The position numbers and the translations under genes are program-made. The notes below the pieces were generated by a model. That model was not told the origin of the DNA and searched no databases. It saw only the letters and a list, made by a program, of their open reading frames with translations. DNA of 50,318 bases, taken from Rhizopus sp. PT2906 (lineage: Eukaryota; Mucoromycota; Mucoromycetes; Mucorales; Rhizopodaceae). The stretch is taken from contig JAMYHX010000313.1 in NCBI GenBank assembly GCA_025529335.1, forward strand, positions 1-50,318. Reading direction: 5' to 3'. This document shows positions 31,424-42,515 of this stretch, piece by piece; position 1 is the first letter of the stretch; each line of letters opens with the position of its first letter.

Positions 31424-31672
31424 AAGAAAAAAAAAAAAAAAAAAAAAACACGTGATCCCGATTTTCATTTCATTCCATTGATCTAAAAGACTACAAACTC
31501 AGAACTGAATGAAAGGTTCCCTTTTAATAATAAAACAAATAAAGAAGCATATTAAACCTCTTAAGAAGCTTTACTCTAAAAAGATTCTCGACTTGAGATA
31601 TAAAAAAAACCGATATATACATTTTTATGCGCGCTAAACGTATGTGTGTAGAGATGATTTAATGATTTTTTA

Positions 31673-32736
31673 CTACAATTTACTACTATTACTACTATTA
31701 TTATGATTGCACAACTGCCACTTTTGATTGACGATTGAAAAGACATTATGTGGGTCATAAGGATCCAATCCTGTCTTTTCTTCAAATCTTTCCTTATTTA
31801 TCATCTCTGCTTTCCCATCACGATGGAGCTTAATAAGATGCAATCCCACGGTACGAACGATGATTGCCATCATGTTTTCTGAATAATTTTTAAAAGTTAC
31901 ATTCATCCTTTCAACTAGCTCAATTGGTGTTGCTGAGCCATCTTTCATCAAGTCAATGATCTGTCGCTCCTTGGCTAGTCGTATAGAGATGTATTCTTCT
32001 ACTTTTTCTGTTCCATTTTCGACATGCTGTCCGTGTCCAGGGTAGAGTCGTGTTGGTCTATAATGTTGAATTCTATAAAGGCTTCGAATGTATTCCGAGA
32101 GATCTTCAAAAGCCACTGTTCCATGTCCTAGGATACAATCTGCTGTAAACATAGCGTGCTCTTCTTTTAAATAAAATGAACAGTGATCCATAGCATGTCC
32201 GGGCGTATGAAGAACGACAAGATGTGTTGCATCATCTACTCTAATCACTTGATCGTCTTGCAGTTCATTAAAAACAACGCTTTCCGGAAAGGGTTCCAGA
32301 TATTTAAATAATGGATTTTCTGCCAAAAGAGGAAACTTGTGTACTTTGATCGTATCTTCCTTGTTAAGCACAGAAGACATTATCTCGTTCAACCCTCCCC
32401 AGTGATCCTTGTGACAGTGGCTGATGAGGATATCGGAAATGTATGCCTCTTTATCAATCTTGGATAGTGACTCAATTAATAATGGCATATATTCCGGGTG
32501 TCCATCTCCACAGTCAATCAACACCTTCCGTGGCCCTAATCCCACGAGATAGGTATTTGTACCTATTTGATATCACACAATTGAATTTTTTTTCTATATT
32601 TTTTTATTTCTTTTATACCTTGCAATGTAAATCTTCCTGGATTTAACCCCATTACACGCCAAACTCTATCAGATAGTTGAGAAAAGTGAGGCAAGAAAGG
32701 AAGATCTGTTCTAGGTTGAGATTCCCAAAGAGACAT
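31673..32736 (-). CDS. LACTB2-like metallo-beta-lactamase-fold hydrolase with C-terminal SKL
   Basis: Two exons, 32736-32619 and 32562-31673, giving 335 aa. The metal motif HxHxDH is SHCHKDHWGG. Further ligands are HTPGHAMDHCSFYL, the Asp in FTADCILGHGT, and YPGHGQ. The substrate-fold N-terminus has GRFTLQGTNTYLVG, as in LACTB2/Blh1. A C-terminal winged-helix part (ATPIELVERMNV) completes the family pattern. LACTB2 is an endoribonuclease of mitochondria in humans; related proteins in fungi often sit in secondary-metabolite clusters. Here the tail is NNSSNSSKL with a terminal SKL, a PTS1, so peroxisomal import is possible. A UGA/UAG-type readthrough is not needed. Confidence 0.88.
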
Positions 32737-32746
32737 AATGTTGTTA

Positions 32747-32748
<2 letters not shown>

Positions 32749-32790
<42 letters not shown>

Positions 32791-32791
32791 G
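32749..32791. repeat. (GAAA)n microsatellite
   Basis: About ten GAAA units in the leader of the LACTB2-like gene (TTTC on the coding strand). Confidence 0.9.
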
Positions 32792-33138
32792 AAAAGAAAA
32801 AATATCGATTGTATTTAAAGGTGGTACAATGTGTCAGCGCATTTTTGCAGGAAAGGTAAAGTTTACAGGTGACTAAAAGAACTATAGCAGCTATGAAAAA
32901 GTCGATTATACTGAGGATGATCTCGATTTCTTTGTTTGAGTGGCTAGCAGTGAGGATAAAAAGTGCTCAATATTGATTTGAGTGGTGAATGACAGGAAAA
33001 TAGAGAATAAATTATGTGCATGTAGCCCTTATGGATGTTGACCCGCTCAATGAAGAAGATGCAGGCACGCGTTTGCAGAGGCTCTTAATTAATATACGTC
33101 AGACTCAAAATATAGAATATAAATCATTGTTTATTTCA

Positions 33139-34540
33139 TTACAACTTTTGGCTTTCGGAATTGTCAAGTTCTTTGGGTGTAGGAGACAATGGTAATCCTC
33201 TACGACCCTTCAAGATGTTACCAATATAGAACTCACCAGCCTTGTAACTTGATCGAACAAGAGGTCCACTGGCAACATATTTAAATCCCATCTCCATACC
33301 CTTTGTTTCCCAGTACTTGAACTTTTCAGGAGTGACATATTCATGTACCTTCATGTGTCTCTTGGTAGGTCTCATATATTGACCGAGTGTAACACAGTCA
33401 ACATCAGCCTTTCGAAGTTCCTGAAGTGCATGGAGCACCTCTTCATCAGTTTCTCCACAACCAAGCATGATGGATGATTTGGTAATTAATTCAGGATTGA
33501 CTTTCTTGGCATGCGCGAGTACATTGAGAGATTGACGGAAGCCTGCTCGTCGATCACGAACATAAGGTGTCAAGGCTTCTACGGTCTCAATGTTATGAGC
33601 ATATACATCTAATCCTGATAAAGCAACAGTTTCTACGCCTTCGAGTGAGCCACCAAAATCACCTGTCAGACATTCTACCAAAATATGAGGAGCTCTAAAA
33701 AAGTTGGTCAGAATGCAGCACTAAACATGACCAATATACACATACTTTTGTTTAATTTTACGAATTGTCTCTGCAAAATGACGAGATCCGCCATCGGGCA
33801 AATCATCTCGATCGACACTAGTGAGTACCACATAATCTAATCCCCATCGACTAATAGCTTCTGACGTATGCTCTGGTTCATGAGGATCTAATGGCTTGGG
33901 TGCTCTATTGGTCTTGACAGAACAGAATCGACATCCTCTTGTACATTCATCACCCATAAGCATAATAGTTGCTGTAGCCGTCTGATGCTCGCCTCCACCC
34001 CAGCAATCGCCAATGTTTGGACAACGAGCTTCTTCACATACGGTATGAAGGCCAAGACCACGAAGGTCTCGCTTGATCTTGCCAAAGTTTTTTCCTGCTG
34101 GAATTTCTGTCTTTAACCATTCGGGTAAACGTGGTTGCTTTCTATAAGCCATAATGATAGCTTAGTTTCATATAAACATTGTAAAACTAGCTTACAATTT
34201 TGTTGTCTTAATCTTTTCTCCTGGGACAACCGTCTCTCTCAACTCCAAGGCTTCTGCTTGACTTAATTTTCCTGAATGTCCTGTGTTTACAAATTCATCC
34301 AGCGTATTCGTATCCTCCTTTTGTAACTTTTCTCGTAGTTCCTCTAGCCTTGATTGTTTTGACTTTTTATCATTGGTAATTGTGGCATGTGTACGAAGCT
34401 GTTGCTGCGACTAGACAAATAGATAGTAAGTAAAAAAAAGTAATGGAGAGTAAGTAGAAATTGCATACAGCAACAGCAAAAGTTCTTTTAGCAAGGCCTT
34501 GTTTAGCGATAGAAGAAGTTATTGTAAGCGATCTCAACAT
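33139..34540 (-). CDS. mitochondrial lipoyl synthase
   Basis: Four exons: 34540-34469, 34410-34196, 34141-33746, 33694-33139, giving 412 aa. The presequence MLRSLTITSSIAKQGLAKRT is mitochondrial. The protein inserts sulfur at C6 and C8 of octanoyl groups on lipoyl domains (PDH, KGDH, GCV-H) by radical SAM chemistry. It has the auxiliary cluster motif CEEARCPNIGDC (CX4CX5C), the radical SAM CTRGCRFC (CX3CX2C), and the C-terminal RSSYKAGE with the cluster-ligand serine. Other conserved parts include LPDGGSRHFAETI and GCGETDEEV. Length and order are standard. Exon 3 starts with A of a split Leu codon after the acceptor CTTATAG; the frame then runs KQPRLPEWLK. Confidence 0.95.
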
Positions 34541-35288
34541 TGGGGAGGCGTGGTAAAAAAGGAAAAAGAAAAAAAAAATCAGGAAAGTGGAGATTGCTAC
34601 TGACCCCCATTTTGACAAAAATGGAATCTGAAATTAGGGGGTATAAAAAAGAAAAGTCACAGATCGATTTGATGAGTCAAACCTTCTGTTATCTCCATTA
34701 CAATAAAATAAACTATGGGGCAGCTTCCCATTTATTTTACTTTATTTTTACTACTTTAATCAATCAGAATGAGCCTTTTGTAATAAAGAAGCTCTATTGC
34801 ATTATTGTGTGTTGGCTCAACATGTCTATTGAGGTTGCCATCTTCCTTGTGTACAATGATAGGCAAAAGACCTACTACTTGCATCCTTTATCAATTAGCA
34901 GTGAATCATACATTTTAATCATTAAATGATGAGCTGAAAGAGATTTAATTCGTTTCTGATATTTGACGCTTTTAGTGAGATAAACCATTATAATACTTTA
35001 TAGTAAAGCATATAAATGATCACATTAACAGCATTAAACCACATGCTCTCTCTCTCTTTATAACTTCACTTCGACAATATCTCTTCTTTTTTTTCAAAAA
35101 ACAATCCATCTTGTCTGTGATCGACTAATCTAAAAAGTGGGAATACGGCATGAATATATACTTTACACAACATTGTCTTTTACGAACTTTCAAAGTTAAA
35201 CACTGTTAAATGTGGCCTTTACTAGTTCGGATTCCTCTTTTTGTGCTCCATTGATTAATGGTTGTAAACTATTTCAGGAATCCATCAG
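34541..35288. other. intergenic, no gene seen
   Basis: AT-rich. The plus frame 34540-34929 overlaps the lipoyl synthase start region and has no recognisable features. Confidence 0.4.
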
Positions 35289-35935
35289 CTAATCACGATG
35301 AATTATCTCACATATTGATGAAGAAGCGTTCAACTGATGATTAACAATGATACGGAAATGAACTTGAACATGCTTCATTAATTCACGTTGAACACACAAA
35401 CAAACGTACATTTCAGCACATAAATCCTTCTTGAAGTTTCGGAAAGATGTATCTTTCTGTTCCCTCTGAAACAAGCAAAGTATTGGAAGTCTTTCTTGCT
35501 GCCAATAGGGCCATTATTGTGATCATTAATAAACCCAAAGACTACTTCTTCCAGTTTGAACTTATAGCAAGTAGCTTTCATGGTAGCAGGATAGTCTATC
35601 TTTTTGGATGTCTTCTGAACTTTCTCTTATTTGACCTGACTTCTCTCCTAGGCCACGCTTGGACCTTTCTTTCTCGCCAGGCCTATGGTAATAATATGCC
35701 TTGCATCAGAGATGAGGAACATATCTTTTTTTTAAATTAGGTTGTCGTTGGCATCCAAGTCGGCTGCTTTCTGGTCTTCCCCTTTAGTTCTTAGGCTTAT
35801 AGCGTTTTCCAACCTTCTACTTTACGGCGTATATCTTTGAAATGGCATCAACAATCTCTTGCATTTGTGAAATAGGCACCTCAATGCTTTGAGGGATAGT
35901 CTTAAAAGGATTGATACGTAAGGCAAAAGACATGT
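35289..35935 (-). pseudogene. MULE/FAR1-type transposase N-terminal remnant
   Basis: Starting near 35932 the minus strand reads MSFALRINPFKTIPQSIEVP, followed by a stop. After frame changes comes KKIDYPATMKATCYKF with VVFGFINDHNNGPIGSKKDF. The order (P-A-x-(I/M)-x-A-T-C-Y, then HN-x-PIGS-x-x-D-x-x-Y) is like the FAR1/WRKY-GCM1-type DNA-binding region in front of MULE transposases. At least three frameshifts or stops are present. No DDE core was seen. The family call is by eye and moderate. Confidence 0.4.
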
Positions 35936-36201
35936 TTATTGCGTTATTAAATGAATACAGTAAAAAGAAGGTCATTGTGAATTAACTCTCAGGTACAGCG
36001 ATTTTGGTGGCCTTTGGTGGCTTAAAGTATTGGCTCACAAGAGGGCAAAAAGTTGAGACATAATAAAAAGGTTCGTTTTGGCCGTGCGTGCCGATTTTTT
36101 AGCGCGTTTTACGTTTGTGCTTACAATCATTAGAGTTATTTCCTTTGAATAGTTGACTCTCTGAGGTGTATTTGGCTACTATGGCTTGATGTGACGGCTC
36201 T

Positions 36202-36824
36202 TTGGGGATACATTCAATTGATATGAAAGTGGTCGACCCTTTGTGGTGGATTCAACTTCATTGTAAACGGAAATCGCAAGTCCTGATAAAGCTATATTAT
36301 TTAAAATACAGATATCAAGCTGACCATGTAAGTATGCATATGATCCGGAATTTCTTATTGGATATAATAGTATTAACTCTTAATTTATGATATTCAGTGG
36401 TGAAAAAGCATCTGATGCGACGAAGAAAGCAAGAAAGCTAATAGAAAATCATACCATTGTAAGAGAAAGAAAATTGGGCTTGATGCTTGAAAGTGAAGGT
36501 GTGGCTTTGTGCTCTTGTGAGTGGAAGTCTATTGCTGCGTCGAACGCAGTAGTGATGAAACAATATGTCAAGAGTTTTCGAGTGGACAACTGTATGAGTT
36601 GTGTCAAACATTGGATGATGGATTTTAAAGGTACAAACAATACTTCGAACACTACTGCACATTTATTTAAATGTCTTAATATTCACTTTCTCTTTTTTTT
36701 CTTTCTTTTTTTTGGCTTACTTGGCTATTGTTACAGTATGAAGAAAATTGACCAGGTGGTCGTTGTCAAAGAGATATGCAAGCTAATCCTTCCTCAAGAA
36801 ATACATGGACTTGTTCTGAGATAA
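36202..36824 (+). pseudogene. fragment of an unknown dispersed fungal gene family
   Basis: Two open segments (36202-36390, 36387-36824). The second contains ATKKARKLIENHTIVRERKL, GLMLESEGVALCSCEWKS and MKQYVKSFRVDNCM. The CSCEWK followed by KQ..K..R.N/D..C pattern reminds me of a repeated, uncharacterised Mucoromycota family. The E-x-K could be part of a restriction-like fold, but this is speculation. There is no start or stop context for an intact gene. Confidence 0.3.
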
Positions 36825-36839
36825 TATGGCATTTATGAC

Positions 36840-37229
36840 TTGTATAAATAACCAAACTATATGCCGAGCACTTATCATGCACGAAAGGGAGAAGATCGAC
36901 AAACGCTTAAGATTTTGTGAAATAAAATGGCTATGTTGCCGAAACAAAGACTAAGGATGAAGTAGCTCCCTTCCCATGTTGTATAAAAAGATTCTTTTGA
37001 ATCTATCCCTACTGCCAATTCTCCAAACTACAGCGAATGCACAGTTAGAAAGATGTAAAAAATAACAACAAGAAAGTTTTTTTTTTTGTATTTTATTGTA
37101 TTACTGTAAATAAAGTGGCTAGAAAACCTATAACCACGCCCGTAATCTTCGTTTCGACAATATGGCTCTTTTATATATAATTCATCTATGAAGATAAACA
37201 CCTACATGCATCAGAAAATAGACTAATTC
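36840..37229. other. intergenic
   Basis: AT-rich with a T10 run at 37076-37087. No feature is supported. Confidence 0.4.
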
Positions 37230-37580
37230 TACGAGTGTTACCTCTGACTACTACCTGTGATGTCGTCAACAACACTCTTCAGTGTATGACACTACGCTAA
37301 ACTTACTCAGGAACCGAAGTATTTTCATACTCTTTTATGTAGAATACAAATTTATAAAGTTTTCATATTGGCTTGTTCTTTTCAAGAAGAGATAAACATT
37401 TTCTTCATCGCATTTTTAATCTTATGCTCTCAGTTCAATCAAAAGTATAATTATGATAAATTCGTGCTTTACATTAAAAAATATTCCACTGGACAGTCTC
37501 ATATATAGTGCCTAGAAGAAGTGCTTGTAGCATTAGCCTATTTTTGTTGCATGTAGTGCTGATCTTTTCGAAGGAAAGCT
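37230..37580 (+). repeat. dispersed repeat family, copy D
   Basis: About 31 kb from copy C and aligned with it block by block (see copy C). It ends ATTCCACTGGACAGTC, then TTGCATGTAGTGCTGATC, matching the closing block of copies A-C. No coding capacity. Confidence 0.6.
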
Positions 37581-38006
37581 TATCGATGATAACTTTCTTT
37601 AATTTCTGCGACTACTATATATTGCAAAACATTTATGAATCATTCTGTTCAATCTTAAAATAAAACTATGAATAAAATACCTCACAAGCCTCTTCAAATC
37701 GTCAATATCTGTTGATAAACCAGCAGAGTCTATTATGACCAAATATTATCTTTGTGTGTTGCCTAGAAATTTTAATAAGTCTAGAAAAAACCAACCATAT
37801 TAATATTGGAAAATTATATTTCCATATCTAATGAATTTACCTTTGGGTGCTTCCATTTACTTTTTCTAATTTCTTGATACCTGGTTCATACTTTAAATCG
37901 CGTGAGGTAATTTTAAATGAATCACTAGAGCAGATTGCGACAAAAACCTGATCCATGAGGAGATCTGCTCTTCAAAGAATAAACCATTCTCCGCAAAGCC
38001 TGAGCC
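37581..38006. other. intergenic
   Basis: No feature is supported. Confidence 0.35.
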
Positions 38007-38205
38007 TTACTTTCTCCTCTTCTTTTCCTCTTGATTCGCAGGCATGCCCTGATGTATTTTTGATATTCTAGGATATAGTTTATAATTCTTGAAATAAGAA
38101 AAAAGAGGGTTAGCTCAATGGATTGCTTACATAAAATTTAATAATAATTATACCTATGGTGTCTGCAGTCGTTTTAGTTGCTGTTGTAGTAGTAAGAATA
38201 GACAT
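38007..38205 (-). CDS. possible 51-aa single-TM basic protein
   Basis: Two exons, 38205-38131 and 38087-38007, with donor TAT/GTAAGC and acceptor TTTCAAG, join in phase. The protein starts MSILTTTTATKTTADTIGII, has a short hydrophobic part (TIGIIIIKFY), and ends with the very basic NQEEKKRRK. I do not recognise it. Support: good splice sites, an intron of 43 nt (typical here), and no disabling codon. It could be a small membrane subunit or chance. Confidence 0.4.
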
Positions 38206-38392
38206 AAAATATAATGGAACTCATGTTTCTTTTATTTAGAAGAATAATGGTGTTAAAAATGATAGTACCAAAATGTTGACTTACCACCAATCAGTGCACA
38301 CCAAATAAAGGAAGAACATATCTCCAAACCACGTGATAATCACGTGTTTCGAAATAGTATTAATAATTTTTATGCTTAATGTAAATAAGCAG

Positions 38393-38464
38393 TCCTCAAT
38401 GGTCCAGTGGCTAGGATCTGTCGCTTTCACCGACATGGCCGGGGTTCGATTCCCCGTTGGGGAA
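38393..38464 (+). tRNA. tRNA-Glu (anticodon UUC)
   Basis: 72 nt without intron. The acceptor stem TCCTCAA pairs with TTGGGGA (one T-G pair), then the discriminator A. The D arm contains TCCAGTGGCTAGGA. The anticodon stem TGTCG/CGACA encloses the loop CTTTCAC, anticodon TTC. The T arm is GGGGTTCGATTCCCC with near-perfect pairing. Box B (GGTTCGATTCC) is canonical. A T-run (ATTTTTTT) follows at 38464, a pol III terminator. Confidence 0.95.
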
Positions 38465-40558
38465 ATTTTTTTCTGTTACCTATGATCGTAGTTTAAAATA
38501 TTTTTTTCTTCATTTTTATTGGATGTTTACTTGCTTTTGCATGAACGCTGTTGATGCAGGAGTGGTGTTGTAGTTAGTTCAGTTCTCAGTATAACCCACT
38601 CACTCTTATATTCTCTTGTTGAAGGGCCTTTACTGACAATACAATTGTATTGATACCCTTTTTGATATCTTTGTACACTGCATGCACTATGCAAATTTTT
38701 ATGGTTTATCATATATATCATTTACCATTTATTATTTATCATTTATTTTATATCGCATATATACTTATCCAAATAGTATAAATATCTCAAAAATCATTCT
38801 TGAAATAAACAACATCTTAAGATTCAGTCTTCTAATCACAATAACTTTTCTTATATCTTACGCAACATTTTGCTTATATAACTTCTTTATTTTATATTTT
38901 TACTTTATCTCTCGAGACTTAGCATTATATTGCTCCATATTTATCTTATATAAAGATCCTGTGGTCACTACAATACCAAATTCTATTCAAAAACCTTATA
39001 TCAACACCCAGTAACAGTATTCTAAAGTACTTTTTATTACTCTTTTATACTTTTCTTTTATCACTCTTATTTACAGATACGCTTATCTTGAAGGCTTGTA
39101 TCAGTAGAATCCACTTTTATTTTTACTTTTATATAACACAATTTATTTCTTTTGATCTATTAAGATCTGGTGGTCACGCGACAGAAACTTTTATATAACT
39201 CAAACTATACTCAAGCCTTTACCGAAACATAACCTTTTTACAATATAAATGACCCAATATTTTTGAAATAAAGAATCGACAGTTTCATTAGATTAATCAA
39301 TCTACGGTATTATTCTCACTTCTTATAAAGACATCTTTTTAACTTTTCTTGTTTTTATTTTTCAATTCAAACGTATTATATTTAATCTTGCGCAATCAAG
39401 ATTTAGTATATTCTTTTTACTTTAAAACTATCTTAAAGACTTTAAAGGTACCAAGGTCAGTAAACTAAAACAAGTAATCACAGTAGCATTTACTGGAAAG
39501 CTAACGCAGCTTCTAAGTAAGCCCACTTTTATAGTTTTCTTGTAATAAATATTTTTGATTCTTGTGAGAGTTTTTTTTTTAAAAAAAAAAAGTAGAAACC
39601 TCATTTATAATTATTATTTATCTTTGATCTATTAAATACTTTTAAAGAACACGATAAGTTTCTTTCATATTTTAACTTTTAAAGGAACATTCACTCGAAT
39701 CATAAGCATTTTACATTGCAAGGCTCTCAACTATTCATCAATATTTTTTTTAAAAAAAAACTCGTTTTATTTCTCAAATCTTTTTACTGGTATACAAATG
39801 TTTATTTCTTGTGAGCGTGCTCGGTCACTTTCTTATCTTTTCCCCATTTTCTCAATTGTTTCTGGATCAGATTAGTTATTCGAATCGGGAATATTTATTT
39901 ACCTTATCCTGCACGTTTGTTTATTCGTACAAAAAAGCTGACTATTCTCATCTCGTAGTATAGCTTGAAAATTCTATTTTCTAAAATATATATAACAGTG
40001 ATATTTTGTTCATAAGTATATCAAATTTCCAATTCTTATTTGCAAAACAAGCCTAATAGATAAGTACTTTGAAAATTAAACAAGTATTTGATCAAAAAGA
40101 ATAATGGCGTTACAGCATGTATATATTTAACATAATGTGTGTATTGAATATAGTGAACTCAGCACGTTCATCATAAATAGGGTATAGAGCCTACAAATTA
40201 ATTATTGTTTAAATGAATTGATACCGCATTTGTAACTTATTTGGGACTTTTAAATAGAATAGGAGCATATCAAGTAATATATCAATTACGTTATCTGTCG
40301 TATCCACCTTTTTATCGTATATTACCCACCCATATATATATTGATCATACACAGCTCAATGATACCCTCCTTATAGTTGCTGAACACCAATTAAGAATGC
40401 TTTAGCAAAATGACAATTTGAAAAGTACTACACAGAAACGTCATTCATTCAAAATTATATTTCTTGTCTTACATTACTGCTCCATAAACATCCCATAATT
40501 TGAAGCAGAATAACAAAAAAAGATAGCAACCATTGTTTGAAATAAAATAATGGTCTAT

Positions 40559-40595
<37 letters not shown>

Positions 40596-40841
40596 AAGCA
40601 TGAACAGTAGGGAGAAGGAGCATGTTACTTTACAGAGAAGCAAGCCTATCACATAGTGAATTGATGCATAGTTGATATCACAATTCCTTTCATCATCTGT
40701 ACACTCCGCATGCCAAGGCTTTCTCTCTTGTTTATTTAAGTAGACAAGCTCTCTAATTGAAAACTTGCATATAATTACTGTACATTATAAGATACTAATA
40801 GTAAATAGAAAAAAAAAAAAGATATAAAGAGAGGGAGAGGT
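38465..40841. other. gene-poor AT-rich stretch
   Basis: 2.4 kb with no supported gene. The open frame at 38682-39014 is Ile/Tyr/Phe-rich, as expected from pure AT-bias. Two T/A palindromes occur (39571-39591, 39744-39760), plus a (TA)n run. Two loosely similar segments around AAGATC.TG(T/G)GGTCAC (38953 and 39163) suggest an old duplication. Confidence 0.45.
40560..40592. repeat. (TA)n microsatellite
   Basis: About 16 AT units, directly upstream of AGAAAAGC. Confidence 0.9.
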
Positions 40842-42332
40842 TTACTGACATAATCCACATGAAAGTTTTGACCAAAAGCTAGGTTTCTTTTGATGCTGCT
40901 GCTCTAATTGTCTTTGTTGTTGTTGGCTCTGATGATGGTTTAGCTCGTTTTGGTTTGAGTCTTTTATTTGGCGTGCGGTTGCATTGTTGTTGGTATTGTT
41001 TTCAATAAACCGTTTTGCTGTTGTTTGTTGACGTGTTTGTCGTTTAGATGAAGACTTTATATACATGTCAGTATAAAAAGGAAAATATTTATATTTAAAA
41101 TCTTACCTGCCAGCCCTTGCCGTTATTCAATAACATCCAGTCGTAGACACTATCTTCCACTTCGCCAATCTTTTCAATGGCTTTTGTAAAAAGACTTCGT
41201 AAAAAGTCATAGTCAGGAGTTTCCTCAAAGCCTAATTTACGCACATATTGAAGATAGATGCCAAACTCCTCTATTGTCCAAATTAGTTTCCAAAAAAAAA
41301 AAACAACATTCATTTTATTACCTGGATATCCATCACAGAGATCTTTAATAGCTGTCGTCTGCTTCTTTTCACCAATCTTTTCGTATTTTTGTTTATTTGT
41401 AGCAGCTTTTAATCCTTGCCAAGGTAAAGAACCTCTCAGGAAGTACATGAACACATGACCGAGTGATTCAAGGTCGTCACGACGAGATTGCTCTATATAT
41501 GTTAATACATCAGTAAGAAGTGGTAGTATACAAAGTATAGATGCGTGCACCTCTTCCTAAATGAGTGTTGATACTCATATAACGAGCAGTTCCAGACAGA
41601 CTTTTACGTTCACGATAAGGAATATGCTGTTTTGTCTTTGGATCTCTATATAATTTAGCCATACCAAAGTCTACAATAAATATTTGATTTTCTGCATCTG
41701 TGCCAGGTTTGCCAATCAAAAAGTTATCTGGCTTAATATCTCTATAAATAAGGTTCTTTTCATGTATAGTCTGTACTCGAGTTAGCTATGCAACAATTGA
41801 GTATGAGTGTATGCATAAAAAAAAATCCTTATTTGAACTACTTGTACCATTTGCTTTGCGAGCATAGCTGTTGTTTTGATACTAAAGCGTCTACCACAGG
41901 TATCAAACATATCTTCCAGACTTGGGCCGAGCAAATCGATGACGAGAATGTTGTGAAGACCTTCTTGACCAAAGTAATAGGCTGTAGGAATACCCACTAT
42001 TTGAAAATAAATTAGCTCATAATCCTTTTTGAAGTTAAATATTTTACCGGAGCCAGCCATAATTTTGTAAGTTCTATATTCGTCTCTTAATTGTGGGGCA
42101 TCACTCTTTCTTGGCTCAAACTTGATTGCTACAGGTTGATTATTCAACAAGTTGACGCCTATAAAGTTTCCGGTTGAGTTAATTATGTTATTTTTGCTTT
42201 GTTGTTTATTTTCGAACCTTCATAAATGATACCAAAACTTCCTTCGCCAATCTTTTTTCCAACTTTATAATGTACACCAACGACATTATGTGAGTGGCCT
42301 GGACTAGCAGCTGCTGTAGATGAGGTGGGCAT
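40842..42332 (-). CDS. casein kinase 1, membrane-anchored type (Yck-like)
   Basis: Seven exons: 42332-42218, 42158-42048, 41996-41842, 41785-41551, 41492-41322, 41270-41107, 41054-40842, giving 387 aa. The glycine loop is GKKIGEGSFGIIYEG and the ATP lysine VAIKFEP; the catalytic loop is IYRDIKPDNF and the metal motif DFGMAK. The CK1 signature follows: LSGTARYMSINTHLGREQSR then RDDLESLGHV (SIN in place of APE). After the kinase domain a Gln/Asn-rich tail ends FWSKLSCGLCQ. This resembles the FFSKLGCC end of yeast Yck1/2, so palmitoylation and plasma-membrane attachment are likely (inferred). Two donors are weak (GTTCGA after exon 1, GTGCAC after exon 4), but the CK1 signature requires both joins. 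Confidence 0.93.
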
Positions 42333-42428
42333 TAATTTTATTAAAAAGAGAAAAGGCAAACGGAAGAAGAAATGGGATTATCAGATTATATCAACAAATA
42401 AAAGAAGAGAAAAAAATAAAGCGAATTA

Positions 42429-42453
42429 TAGAGAGAGAGAGAGAGAGAGAGAG
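42429..42453. repeat. (GA)n microsatellite
   Basis: Uninterrupted GA run between the CK1 and epimerase genes. Confidence 0.9.
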
Positions 42454-42515
42454 GAAAATAATAATAGAGACAAATACACCATACAACATTTCCATAAATA
42501 GAAATAATCTCGGTT

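Noticed and set aside
31424..31468. upstream Met and poly-Phe extension of PIG-P
   Set aside because: It translates a homopolymer T run; the ATG at 31423 right after it is more plausible.
32749..32791. possible CRISPR-like or tandem array
   Set aside because: It is a simple GAAA microsatellite without spacers; no CRISPR array exists in the window.
34540..34929. 129-codon plus ORF next to lipoyl synthase
   Set aside because: It starts in the lipoyl synthase leader, has no recognisable motif and is T/A-biased.
38682..39014. 110-codon plus ORF rich in Ile/Tyr/Phe
   Set aside because: Pure AT-bias effect; no domain, no splice context.
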